Shown: in pieces, positions 1 through 7,296 of the stretch
How positions within the stretch are numbered: the stretch's first letter is position 1
Layout of the letters: every line of letters starts with the position of its first letter
From: Porphyromonadaceae bacterium UBA3327
GTDB taxonomy: Bacteria; Bacteroidota; Bacteroidia; Bacteroidales; Muribaculaceae
Length of the DNA: 14,993 bases
NCBI GenBank assembly: GCA_002361155.1
Contig: DERZ01000018.1
Coordinates: 583 to 15,575, forward strand
Direction: 5' to 3'
Program-made: the position numbers and the translations under genes
The notes under the pieces: generated by a model
What the model was told of the DNA's origin: nothing
Database searches by the model: none
What the model saw: only the letters and a program-made list of their open reading frames with translations

Positions 1-1353
1 CTCGATAAGCTTGTTGGCGTCTTTCGATTCCTTGAAGTAGACACTCACCGGCTTACCGGTCTCATCGATTTCGAAGCGGACCTCGGCCCTGCCGAACTCC
101 AGGGCACCGGCCTGGTAGCGGCGCCGGCGGAGTTCCCTGGCCAGACCGTTGAGCACCCCGAGCTCGCGGGCGAATTCCCCTTTTCCGGTCTCGATTATCT
201 CCTGCGCCTCCTCGTAGGTGAAGCGCCGGTTGCTTCGGATAGCCGTGCGGCCTATGCGGGAGTTGAGCACATTTGCCTTCTGGTCGAGTTCGAAAATCGC
301 CGAGAAGGTGAGTTTGTCCTCGTCGGGGCGCAGGGAACATATACCGTTGGAAAGGCGCTCGGGAAGCATCGGTATGGTGCGGTCCACGAGATAGACACTG
401 GTGGCGCGTTTCTGCGCCTCCTTGTCAATGAGCGATCCGGGCCTGACGTAGTGCGTCACGTCGGCGATATGGACGCCCACCTCCCAATTGCCGTTGGCGA
501 GCTGGCGGATGGAGAGTGCGTCGTCAAAGTCCTTGGCGTCACGCGGATCGATGGTGAAGGTGGTTACGCTGCGGAAGTCCTCGCGGCGCGCCACCTCCTC
601 AGGAGTGATCCCTTCGCGGATTCTGTCGGCGGCTTTCTCCACATTCTCCGGATACCTGTAGGGGAGGCCGAACTCGGCAAGGATGGCATGCATCTCCGCA
701 TTGTTTTCCCCTTTCGCTCCGAGGATATCTATTATCTCGCCGCGAGGATTCATCTCGTCATCGCGCCAGTTGGTGATGCGCGCCACGGCCTTGTCGCCGC
801 TCTTGCCTCCGCGAAGCCGGCTCTTGTCGAGGATGATGTCGGCGGCGAGAAACTTGGAGTCGGTGACGAGCGCGGCATAATTCTTCTCTATCCGGAGAGT
901 GCCGACAAACTGCTGGTCCTTCGTCTCCAGAATCTCGATCACGCGGGCTTCCGGGTCCTGACCCCTCCGGGCGGCGGAAACCACCACCCGGACTTTGTCG
1001 CCGTTGAGAGCATGCATCGAATTGCGCTCCGCCACCATGATATACTCGTCGTCGACCACAACGGCATTCTTGCCGTTGCTGCGGCGCACGAAATATCCGA
1101 CATTCTCCGTACCCCGGTTGGCTTTCGCCTTGTACTTGCCGAGGTCCACCTCCAGAATGTCGCCGGCAGCCACAAGATCGTCAAGCATGTTGATAACGTC
1201 CAGGCGGTTCGACTTTCTGTCGGCCCCGATTCCGAACGCTATCTGCTTATAGTTGAAACTCTGCTTGTTCTGCATCTGCAGAAACTCCAGTATACGGGCT
1301 GCGAGGTCCTGCTTCCGCATCCTGCCGCTCCCTTTGTTTACGGTTTTGCTCAT
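1..1353 (-). CDS. rnr: Ribonuclease R, 3'-5' exoribonuclease (partial, C-terminus beyond left edge)
   Basis: RNase R degrades structured RNA processively from the 3' end in the cytoplasm and takes part in RNA quality control. The reading frame is open for 451 codons to the window edge. A basic N-terminus (MSKTVNKGSGRMRKQ) leads into a winged-helix-like segment (about residues 13-70) and then cold-shock-type OB segments (about 80-230). The RNB catalytic domain follows, with the metal-binding motif DPRDAKDFDDA at about residues 269-279, the four-aspartate pattern of RNase II/R enzymes, followed by GVHIADVTHYV. Bacterial RNase R proteins are about 700-800 residues, so roughly 60% is present; the rest of RNB and the S1 domain are missing. 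The ATG at 1353 is chosen because an in-frame TGA lies two codons upstream and the basic leader is typical of the family. The gene sits 57 bp downstream of the C1 peptidase gene and may be cotranscribed with it. The family call is very secure. Confidence 0.96.
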   Translation of the reverse strand, partial: MSKTVNKGSGRMRKQDLAARILEFLQMQNKQSFNYKQIAFGIGADRKSNRLDVINMLDDLVAAGDILEVDLGKYKAKANRGTENVGYFVRRSNGKNAVVVDDEYIMVAERNSMHALNGDKVRVVVSAARRGQDPEARVIEILETKDQQFVGTLRIEKNYAALVTDSKFLAADIILDKSRLRGGKSGDKAVARITNWRDDEMNPRGEIIDILGAKGENNAEMHAILAEFGLPYRYPENVEKAADRIREGITPEEVARREDFRSVTTFTIDPRDAKDFDDALSIRQLANGNWEVGVHIADVTHYVRPGSLIDKEAQKRATSVYLVDRTIPMLPERLSNGICSLRPDEDKLTFSAIFELDQKANVLNSRIGRTAIRSNRRFTYEEAQEIIETGKGEFARELGVLNGLARELRRRRYQAGALEFGRAEVRFEIDETGKPVSVYFKESKDANKLIE

Positions 1354-1409
1354 GGGTCAATCATTATTTGTAATTTCCATCATCCATCCTCCCGCGGATC
1401 ACGGGTAGG

Positions 1410-2639
1410 TCAGCGCTTGATCCTGGCGGCTATCGCGGCGGGGACGGCATCCTTGTGTATGCCCACTCCGAGGGTCTTCTCCAGGAAGAAGGGAACGGAT
1501 ACATAAATATAGCCGTCGTAAATCTGGTTGGTGTCCCAGGAATTCTTCACCTTGTAATATTTATTTCCCTCCTGGTCCTTGGCGGTGCCCACGATCACCA
1601 TGCCGTGGTCATCGGTTGTCTCGAAGTTGTCGAATGTCTCCTGACGGGATTCCTGTGTGACCTTCTTCTCGGCCACCGGGCCCTTGATGTCGTAGCGGGC
1701 ATCCTCACGGTCCTTGTCGGAAAGTTTCACCCAGCGCGACAGCTCGGTGTCATCCATGTCCTGACTGTCTTTCTCCTCGGGAAGGAGCGCGTATCCGTTT
1801 TTCCATTTGAAACCGCCCTCCGACACGTCGGCGGCCCACATCACGGTCCAGCCCTTGTCGAGAGCGTTGTCCACTATCTGCTGCATCTCCTCCATGGGCA
1901 CGTTGACACTCTCGGTCCATGCCCAGTTGTCGGGAATCTCGAGGATGAAGCTCTCATAGAAGGGATGGTGCGTGTAGCTTGTAAAGTTTATGAAGCTCTC
2001 GGGCTCCAGTCCCATCTCTGCCGCCCACTGCGCGGGAGTGTATGTCTTACCCTTGTAGGTGAACGTCTCGGGGACGGGTCCGAGGTACGCGTCGAGGATA
2101 CCTTTCAGACCGTCGAGCCATGCTGTGGTAAGCTTCGAGTTCTTCTGACCGCGGGCAAGAACAGCGTTGAGATATGCCTCCATAGCCTCGGCCATTTCAT
2201 AATGTGAATGCTTCTTCTCGCCGTAGTTCAGACCGGTGTATGCCTCCTCCGGCATCGCGCCGTACCGCGCCGTCATATTGAGCACATCGCCGAAGGAACC
2301 TCCCTGGGCGAAATTGCATTTGCCGTTCATACGCATATACTTCTTCGCCTTGTCGATATAGGCGTTACGGACGATAAACATCTCCGACACGTCGAGTTCC
2401 GGACCACCCTTGCGCAGCACGTTGTCCTCAAGGGTGCTGACGCCGGAAAATGCCCAGCACGTTCCCGACTTGTTCTGGTCCTTGACAGAACCATGCCTGT
2501 TGATCTTGACATCAGTGAAAGTAAAACCTGTGGAATCGGGCTCAATCACTTCCGGTTCTCCGGCAGGGGCCTGATAACAGGTGGCATTGGCGGAAAAGGC
2601 CGCGGCGGCCATCATTGCGAATATTGCTCTCTGTTTCAT
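1410..2639 (-). CDS. Secreted C1-family (bleomycin hydrolase/aminopeptidase C-like) cysteine peptidase
   Basis: This is a 409-residue papain-fold peptidase expected to cleave peptides outside the cytoplasm. The N-terminus (KQR, then an Ala-rich stretch to about residue 20) looks like a signal peptide. Cys21 follows, but NATC is a poor lipobox, so signal peptidase I cleavage is more likely. The catalytic elements are in order: oxyanion Gln55 and nucleophile Cys61 in DQNKSGTCWAFSG, His345 in DDHGMVIVG and Asn366 in KNSWD. The spacing and the long insertion between Cys and His resemble bleomycin hydrolase/PepC (about 450 residues) more than classic papain. PepC enzymes are usually cytosolic, so the export signal is the distinguishing point. 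An exact Bacteroidota -7 element lies about 100 bp upstream. The stop codon is 57 bp before the rnr start, and I see no clear terminator between them. Whether it acts as an aminopeptidase or an endopeptidase cannot be read from the sequence. Confidence 0.9.
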   Translation of the reverse strand: MKQRAIFAMMAAAAFSANATCYQAPAGEPEVIEPDSTGFTFTDVKINRHGSVKDQNKSGTCWAFSGVSTLEDNVLRKGGPELDVSEMFIVRNAYIDKAKKYMRMNGKCNFAQGGSFGDVLNMTARYGAMPEEAYTGLNYGEKKHSHYEMAEAMEAYLNAVLARGQKNSKLTTAWLDGLKGILDAYLGPVPETFTYKGKTYTPAQWAAEMGLEPESFINFTSYTHHPFYESFILEIPDNWAWTESVNVPMEEMQQIVDNALDKGWTVMWAADVSEGGFKWKNGYALLPEEKDSQDMDDTELSRWVKLSDKDREDARYDIKGPVAEKKVTQESRQETFDNFETTDDHGMVIVGTAKDQEGNKYYKVKNSWDTNQIYDGYIYVSVPFFLEKTLGVGIHKDAVPAAIAARIKR

Positions 2640-2736
2640 GATATGGACTTGAAAGTTATTATGGTTTTATTTTTTATGCGGTTATAGCACGGTTGTTTTG
2701 ACGTTAAAAATCTGTCAGACAACTGCAATTATTTTG

Positions 2737-2764
2737 CAAATATAACGATTTATCCGGAATCAAC
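2737..2764 (-). promoter_or_regulatory. Candidate Bacteroidota-type promoter for the C1 peptidase gene
   Basis: On the minus strand, 2744-2737 reads TATATTTG, an exact match to the TAnnTTTG -7 consensus of the Bacteroidota primary sigma factor. A weak -33 element (GTTG, at 2764-2761) lies upstream with a 16-nt spacer, shorter than the usual 19-21. Transcription would start near 2730, leaving a leader of about 90 nt before the ATG at 2639. The -7 match is seen directly; its use as a promoter is inferred. Confidence 0.4.
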
Positions 2765-2822
2765 CGCATTTTTTCACCATTACAATGCCATATAAATCAT
2801 CAGAGAGCATTTCGGCGTGAAG

Positions 2823-2844
2823 AAAAAAGGCTCCATCAGGCACC
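2823..2844 (-). terminator. Candidate intrinsic terminator after the 230-residue membrane protein gene
   Basis: Starting 10 nt past the stop codon, the minus strand reads GGTGCC-TGAT-GGAGCC followed by TTTTTT. This is a short GC-rich hairpin with one G-A mismatch and one G-U pair, followed directly by a six-T run. The layout is right for a factor-independent terminator, but the stem is imperfect. Confidence 0.4.
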
Positions 2845-2854
2845 ATCTCCGCGG

Positions 2855-3547
2855 TCAGCGGCGGCGGTTCCTGATGGCATTGTAGACGACCGCCGAACCG
2901 ACGAGTATCAGACCTATTCCGATTCCGAGCAGCATGGTCAATTTCACGCAGAGTCCGACAACAGCCGCCACAGCACCTGCACCCATCATCACGTAGCCTG
3001 CTATTTTAGCGGCCTTGCCATGCTCCGGAGCATTTATACGATGATCCTCAATACGTTCCGCCGTCTCGGCAAGAGCCAGGGCGGTGTCGCCGGATGTGAC
3101 GGCGCAGACGCCATTGTCGGGCGGCGCAACATTCCGCACACGCTCAACCACTTCCACACGGCAGTTTCCACAACAGTCCTCGACAACCACCTGCTCCACC
3201 TCGGCTACGGTCGGATATCCTTTGTCGCGTACTGCTTCGGCATGAGGAGTTTTCTCCGTGACAAGGGCGGCGGAGACTTCTGTGAAAAGTTTGAGCCGGT
3301 CGCGCGAGAAATTCCCCGCAAGGGATCCGGCGAGGGATTCGCGGTATTCCTCGTCCCAGTTCTCACGCTCTTCTATCACGAGGGTCCCTACCTCTTCATC
3401 AAATAGGTCCGGCATGTTTTCCATCGCGTAAGTCACCATATCCAGCGTGGCCGGACGTCCGGGGTGTTCCCATAGTTCCTGTACGATGAGAGCTCTTGCG
3501 GCCTCTCTGTCGCCGGCCTTGACGGCCTGTTCCATCTTCTTTATCAT
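2855..3547 (-). CDS. Hypothetical protein with C-terminal two-helix membrane hairpin
   Basis: I do not recognise this 230-residue protein. Residues 1-95 are charged and predicted helical, resembling a small helical-repeat module (GDREAARALIVQELWEHP...). A middle segment carries a cysteine cluster, CCGNC (residues 125-129), between acidic and valine-rich stretches. Residues about 181-202 and 204-223 are hydrophobic and Gly/Ala-rich, with GxxxG-like spacing (GAGAVAAVVG, GIGIGLILVG), and form a probable two-helix hairpin ending in a basic RNRRR tail. There is no signal peptide. By the positive-inside rule both ends should be cytoplasmic, making it a tail-anchored inner-membrane protein. The ATG at 3547 gives a plausible start, and the gene is followed by a candidate terminator, so it probably forms its own transcription unit. 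CCGNC could bind metal or form disulphides, but nothing around it supports one choice. Confidence 0.8.
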   Translation of the reverse strand: MIKKMEQAVKAGDREAARALIVQELWEHPGRPATLDMVTYAMENMPDLFDEEVGTLVIEERENWDEEYRESLAGSLAGNFSRDRLKLFTEVSAALVTEKTPHAEAVRDKGYPTVAEVEQVVVEDCCGNCRVEVVERVRNVAPPDNGVCAVTSGDTALALAETAERIEDHRINAPEHGKAAKIAGYVMMGAGAVAAVVGLCVKLTMLLGIGIGLILVGSAVVYNAIRNRRR

Positions 3548-3693
3548 AACTCAGTCTGTTTTTCATATCTCGGGAGGCAGCATCACCACATTGGTAAAAG
3601 TACTTCTGCGCAGCCTTACATGAGTAACAAACATTGAGTCTGAATGGTTGATGGCAGGACAGCTACATCAAAAAACGCTTATCGGGAGACCGG
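3548..3693. other. Intergenic spacer between two minus-strand genes
   Basis: This 146-bp gap must hold the 3' end of the large secreted-protein transcript and the leader of the 230-residue membrane protein gene. The only structure noted is an 8-bp palindrome, GACCGGTC (3688-3695), overlapping the upstream stop codon, and a T-run on the minus strand near 3675-3670. The two do not combine into a convincing terminator. No consensus promoter stands out. Confidence 0.5.
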
Positions 3694-6600
3694 TCAGAGA
3701 CTCAGATGCCTGGTGAAACGGACGGTGCCGTCGCTCAGAACCGTGCGACGGATATAAAGGCCTTTGCCAGACGGTTCCTGCACGCGGAGTCCGCTGAGGT
3801 CGTACCATTCGTCAGCCTCGACTTCCAGGGCGCCGACGGTTCCGGCTCCACTGACGGGACGCTCGCAGAACCGATAACCGATGAGCACAAACTGCTGGTC
3901 GGCATGGCCGAGAAAGACATCGATTGCGAGACGTATCCACGGGCGGTCGCGATATTCCTCTTCCACCGGCACCGTTATGGTCTGCCAGCCGGTACGGTCC
4001 TTAGGGAAGGTGAAGGTCTTCATCATTCCATCAAGCCGGTTCTGCATATAGATGCATGTATTTGCAGGAGCATCCGCTCCAAGCCAAACATCAAACTCGA
4101 ATACGGGGTCTTCCATACCCGCCGTGGAAAATTTCGGCAGGTCCATGCGCAGACGCGCCGGGGCAGTTTTGGTGACACCTATAAGGGCGTCCGGATCGGG
4201 ACAGCCGGCGAATTTGTCAGCATCATAATCGACGGGATTGCCGTAGAGCCATTCGCCTGCACCATATTCAACGGATGGAACGGAGCGCATCAGCGGGGTG
4301 AGCGCAGCTGTCATTCCTGAGAATGTCTCTTCCGCCGGCGCTTTCCAGGGAGTTCCGAGCACAAAGGATCCATAGCTGAGCGCCGGGCTGACCCCTGCCG
4401 CGGTCTTGGCGGCTATACCGATACGCACGGAGCGCTGGATGGCATCTTTCTCAAGCACATAGTCATATTCGAACACATCGGGACCGACCTCGATTATATC
4501 TCCGGTCCATTCGCCATCGGCGCCGATCTCGCCGATTACAAAGCGACATCCTTCAGGCGTGTAGTATCCCTCCCCGTCAAGAGCTCCGGACGGAGCCTTC
4601 CAGGTGAGATGCACCGACATGTTGTCATCGCTGTCCACACCGGTGTAATCCTCCACATATCCCGCCGGGGACTGCCCCGTGAAAGCAGTAACGGCTGTCG
4701 GCTTGCCTGCGAGGTCGCCTGTCATTGGAGTCACGGTGATTTCATGCTCGCCCTGAGCCGAATGCACTGTAAGCGTCACTTCCTCGCCGGGACGGCCCTC
4801 GACTTCCGCCTTCTCTCCGCATCCCGAAGACTTGCCGACAGCCTTTACCGTAAGACCCGGGTCGATGGGTGTGCCATCGATACGTTTCTCCGGCAAGCGG
4901 AAGCGGAGGCTGACGGTGAGATCGCGGTCGGAAGTGGAGGCTACGGCAAGACCTGTCACGGCATCGGGAATCGATTCCTCTGCCTGCGAGCGCGAGATAC
5001 GGATGTCGCGCACCGCAAGATTGCTTCGGGCCGCATCCGAAAAGTAACGGACCGCCACGTAGTATGCGCCGGGTGAATCAACGTGGAAAAGGTTGGAATA
5101 ACTTTTCCACTTGTCAATATCCAGAACCTTTGTCCTGGCGATGACAGGAACTGTCAGAGCGTTGATTTCAGGAGCTTTACCGGCCCTAATCTCGAAATAT
5201 TCACCGGAAGCGCCCAGGCAGGTGGCGTCGAGCTCCACCTGATATACCGCCGAGGCATCGGTGATTTCCACAGGAGGCAGGACCGTCCATACGCCGGAAT
5301 CCGGTCCCTTGTCGGCGTTGATTATGGTCACAAGGTCTTCCTGGCCCCCATCCGGTCCGAATGTATAGGGGATCGGAAACGCTTTGCCCATGAGGAAACG
5401 CTCCGACACACCGGGCGGGGACTCCAGACCATCGTAGACAGCCGTCACCTCGGCAGTGTAACCGGTGTAATATATGTCGGGGTCGATAGATACCGGCGCG
5501 GATGTGCCGGAAGTCTCCGCAGCCGGCACGCCGTTGAGCGACACTTTGTAAGTCACCGCCGCCGGGTCGATGTAACCGCCGTGCAGACCTTCGGAAACAG
5601 GCTCCCATGTCACGGCGCTCCGAGACAGCTTCACGCCTCCGGGAGCCTGCGGCGTATCGTTGCCGGCGTAGACTGCAGTGGAGGCAATCATGCCGCGGAC
5701 ATCACCGTCGGAAAGACGGAGCTGCAATGCCCTCGTGCCCCTGTCGAGTCCTGTATAGTCCACTACCAGAGTAGCTCCCGGTTCGGCAGTGCCTTTCGAC
5801 ACCTCTCTGCCGTCGACCATCGCGCTGTATGAGAGCGTGGCTCCGGACAATTCCGTGCCGTCGCAGCGCATCGAGGGGATATGCCAGCTGACCGACGCCT
5901 CGGACGCTCCGGGCATGAACGCCATTTCGCCGACATGTGCCATACGAGGAGCGGTCATGCTGTCCACCATGGTTTCGTCAGTAACGAAGAAGGTATACTG
6001 CGGATTGGTGCCGGTGTCGGTGAGTTTGACAGCCTCTCCGGGTTCGGGCCGGATGGCGTACAGCCCGGAGCGGACATCCTGAGGGCAATAGAGATAATAT
6101 CCGTCCTGCTGGCTATAGACCAGTCCTCCTCCAGATGGTCCGGAATTTTCTGTCCAGAGATTGAAAATCACGCTTTGAGTGCCGTCACGGTCTACTTTCA
6201 CGAAATCCCCCGTACAGTTTACTCCGAAGAACGCGTCTTCGTCCGGATTATAACAGAGCGAACCGCAGCGCGAAGACGGGTCGGTCAGTGACAGCACCTC
6301 GATGCTGGCGCCGATATCTTCGGCCGGTGCCGTAGCAAAAGAGTACATCGGCAGACCGGTGTCGGAATCCGGATCGGCATCATGCGCCACATATCCGTAG
6401 ATTCTATTCTCCTGCGGAACGTATGCCACTGAAATGAAATCGGTGGGATGCTCACGGTCGCTTGCAAGTTCCACATCGGCGAGCACGTCTCCCTTCTTGA
6501 GGTCGAATTCGTGATAATGATGGTAGTCGAGCAACCGGTCGTCACTTTTCTCCATGGAGGAAATGGTACATAGCCGTCCGTCGGCGTTGATCCATCCCGC

Positions 6601-6819
6601 AACGAGCCTCGGCCCGGCCGGGGCCAGTTCATAATGCCACAGACGTTTTCCCGATCCGTCGGCGTTCACCTTATACAGGCCGGGAGTGGAGTCATCGGTG
6701 TCGCAGACGAGGTAGCCGTAGAACGAGCCGAGGGTAGCCGGTGCATACGTTTCGGCCGCAGATGCAGCCGGAGACACACTTGCGGCCAGAATACAGGCCG
6801 TCAATAATGTATATTTCAT
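3694..6819 (-). CDS. Large secreted multidomain protein with FN3-like repeats and type IX-like C-terminal tail
   Basis: This 1041-residue exported protein has no assigned function. Residues 1-21 form a signal peptide ending in PAASA. About 28-285 is a series of short beta-rich repeats (GYLVCDTDDSTPGLYKVNAD, then similar YGYVA, FFGVNCTGDF and YYLYCPQD blades), suggesting a propeller-like domain. FN3-like modules follow at about 290-385 and 388-477, then a jelly-roll-like stretch (about 478-610, starting FPIPYTFGPDGGQED). Further FN3-like modules cover about 612-830, and a second jelly-roll-like stretch about 830-985. Residues 1005-1023 read WYDLSGLRVQEPSGKGLYI, the pattern of many Bacteroidota C-terminal sorting-type tails, followed by an unusually long end. 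I infer secretion or surface attachment, possibly by the type IX system; domain limits are approximate. It is divergent from glpA across a 477-bp AT-rich gap, and a functional link to the glp genes is not shown. Confidence 0.85.
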   Translation of the reverse strand: MKYTLLTACILAASVSPAASAAETYAPATLGSFYGYLVCDTDDSTPGLYKVNADGSGKRLWHYELAPAGPRLVAGWINADGRLCTISSMEKSDDRLLDYHHYHEFDLKKGDVLADVELASDREHPTDFISVAYVPQENRIYGYVAHDADPDSDTGLPMYSFATAPAEDIGASIEVLSLTDPSSRCGSLCYNPDEDAFFGVNCTGDFVKVDRDGTQSVIFNLWTENSGPSGGGLVYSQQDGYYLYCPQDVRSGLYAIRPEPGEAVKLTDTGTNPQYTFFVTDETMVDSMTAPRMAHVGEMAFMPGASEASVSWHIPSMRCDGTELSGATLSYSAMVDGREVSKGTAEPGATLVVDYTGLDRGTRALQLRLSDGDVRGMIASTAVYAGNDTPQAPGGVKLSRSAVTWEPVSEGLHGGYIDPAAVTYKVSLNGVPAAETSGTSAPVSIDPDIYYTGYTAEVTAVYDGLESPPGVSERFLMGKAFPIPYTFGPDGGQEDLVTIINADKGPDSGVWTVLPPVEITDASAVYQVELDATCLGASGEYFEIRAGKAPEINALTVPVIARTKVLDIDKWKSYSNLFHVDSPGAYYVAVRYFSDAARSNLAVRDIRISRSQAEESIPDAVTGLAVASTSDRDLTVSLRFRLPEKRIDGTPIDPGLTVKAVGKSSGCGEKAEVEGRPGEEVTLTVHSAQGEHEITVTPMTGDLAGKPTAVTAFTGQSPAGYVEDYTGVDSDDNMSVHLTWKAPSGALDGEGYYTPEGCRFVIGEIGADGEWTGDIIEVGPDVFEYDYVLEKDAIQRSVRIGIAAKTAAGVSPALSYGSFVLGTPWKAPAEETFSGMTAALTPLMRSVPSVEYGAGEWLYGNPVDYDADKFAGCPDPDALIGVTKTAPARLRMDLPKFSTAGMEDPVFEFDVWLGADAPANTCIYMQNRLDGMMKTFTFPKDRTGWQTITVPVEEEYRDRPWIRLAIDVFLGHADQQFVLIGYRFCERPVSGAGTVGALEVEADEWYDLSGLRVQEPSGKGLYIRRTVLSDGTVRFTRHLSL

Positions 6820-7296
6820 ATTTTGACTCAGATCATTTTATAATGTTTTTTGCCTGACCAAACATTGTTGTCCAGGATTTATAACTTACTTATTAAAAGT
6901 ATGGTTTACAACAAGAAATGCGCACTTCATACGGCAGGTTCGCACTCCCTAAAATATTGCTTTTACCATTTTTATGACAAACATAGCGGTTTTTAAATTA
7001 TTTTCAAATATATCAATGTTAAAATATATTAAATAAATTTATTGTGTCACATTTGTACTTAACTCTTTTTCATTTTTACTCCCAATAGAGCGGATTTTTT
7101 AACATTCGGTAAAAATTTATCAGTATTTCCGGACCCCATCATACTTTTTTCATATTTTAGCGTTTAAATATTATATCCTGCTTTTCAAGCATATCGTGCC
7201 ACGCACGTCCATGCTGGTGATAACTTCGGATATATTGTTATATATCTTGAATTTGACTGTAATATTTTCCGTAAGGCATTATTTAAAGGCGGAACT
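6820..7296. other. AT-rich divergent intergenic region between the secreted-protein gene and the glp cluster
   Basis: This 477-bp gap contains no supportable gene on either strand and is much richer in A and T than the flanking coding DNA. It should contain the 5' regions of both divergent units. It holds a candidate glpA promoter near 7225-7255, three loosely similar T-rich motifs (6959-6975, 7065-7079, 7144-7160), a direct repeat of AAATATAT at 7006-7013 and 7022-7029, and a small palindrome TGTG-T-CACA at 7043-7051. None matches a regulator site that I can name. Confidence 0.7.
7225..7255 (+). promoter_or_regulatory. Candidate promoter of the glp cluster
   Basis: TTCG (7225-7228) and TGAATTTG (7248-7255), separated by 19 nt, resemble the Bacteroidota -33 TTTG and -7 TAnnTTTG elements with one mismatch each. 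A start near 7262 would leave a leader of about 35 nt. A purine-rich AAAGGCGGAAC lies directly before the glpA ATG and may act as a ribosome-binding site. The spacing is right, but both elements are imperfect and the region is AT-rich, so chance matches are likely. Confidence 0.35.

Noticed and set aside
1364..1387. A seven-codon minus-strand mini-ORF (MDDGNYK) after a GGGAGG stretch, just before rnr
   Set aside because: The GGGAGG is too close to the first ATG for a normal ribosome-binding site, and such short frames are common by chance. There is no attenuation-like hairpin around it.
451..1506. A 351-codon open frame on the plus strand
   Set aside because: It lies antisense to rnr and the end of the C1 peptidase gene, both of which have clear family motifs. 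Long antisense frames are expected in GC-rich coding DNA, and its translation shows no recognisable domain.
1455..2687. Two consecutive plus-strand open frames opposite the C1 peptidase gene
   Set aside because: Their translations are low-complexity His/Leu/Val-rich, typical of the complement of a real gene, and the opposite strand encodes all the catalytic motifs of a peptidase.
3688..3695. Palindrome GACCGGTC at the end of the large secreted-protein gene as a terminator
   Set aside because: It is a perfect 8-bp palindrome with no loop, and the T-run lies about 13 bases further on, so it does not make a terminator hairpin.
3706..5832. Several plus-strand frames of 155-249 codons opposite the large secreted-protein gene
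   Set aside because: They are antisense to a continuous 1041-codon gene with a signal peptide and tail motif, and none shows a domain or plausible start signal.
7043..7051. TGTG-T-CACA as a CRP-type operator upstream of glpA
   Set aside because: The half-sites are separated by one base instead of about six as in the E. coli CRP site, and a classical cAMP-CRP circuit is not expected in Bacteroidota. I keep it only as a small palindrome.
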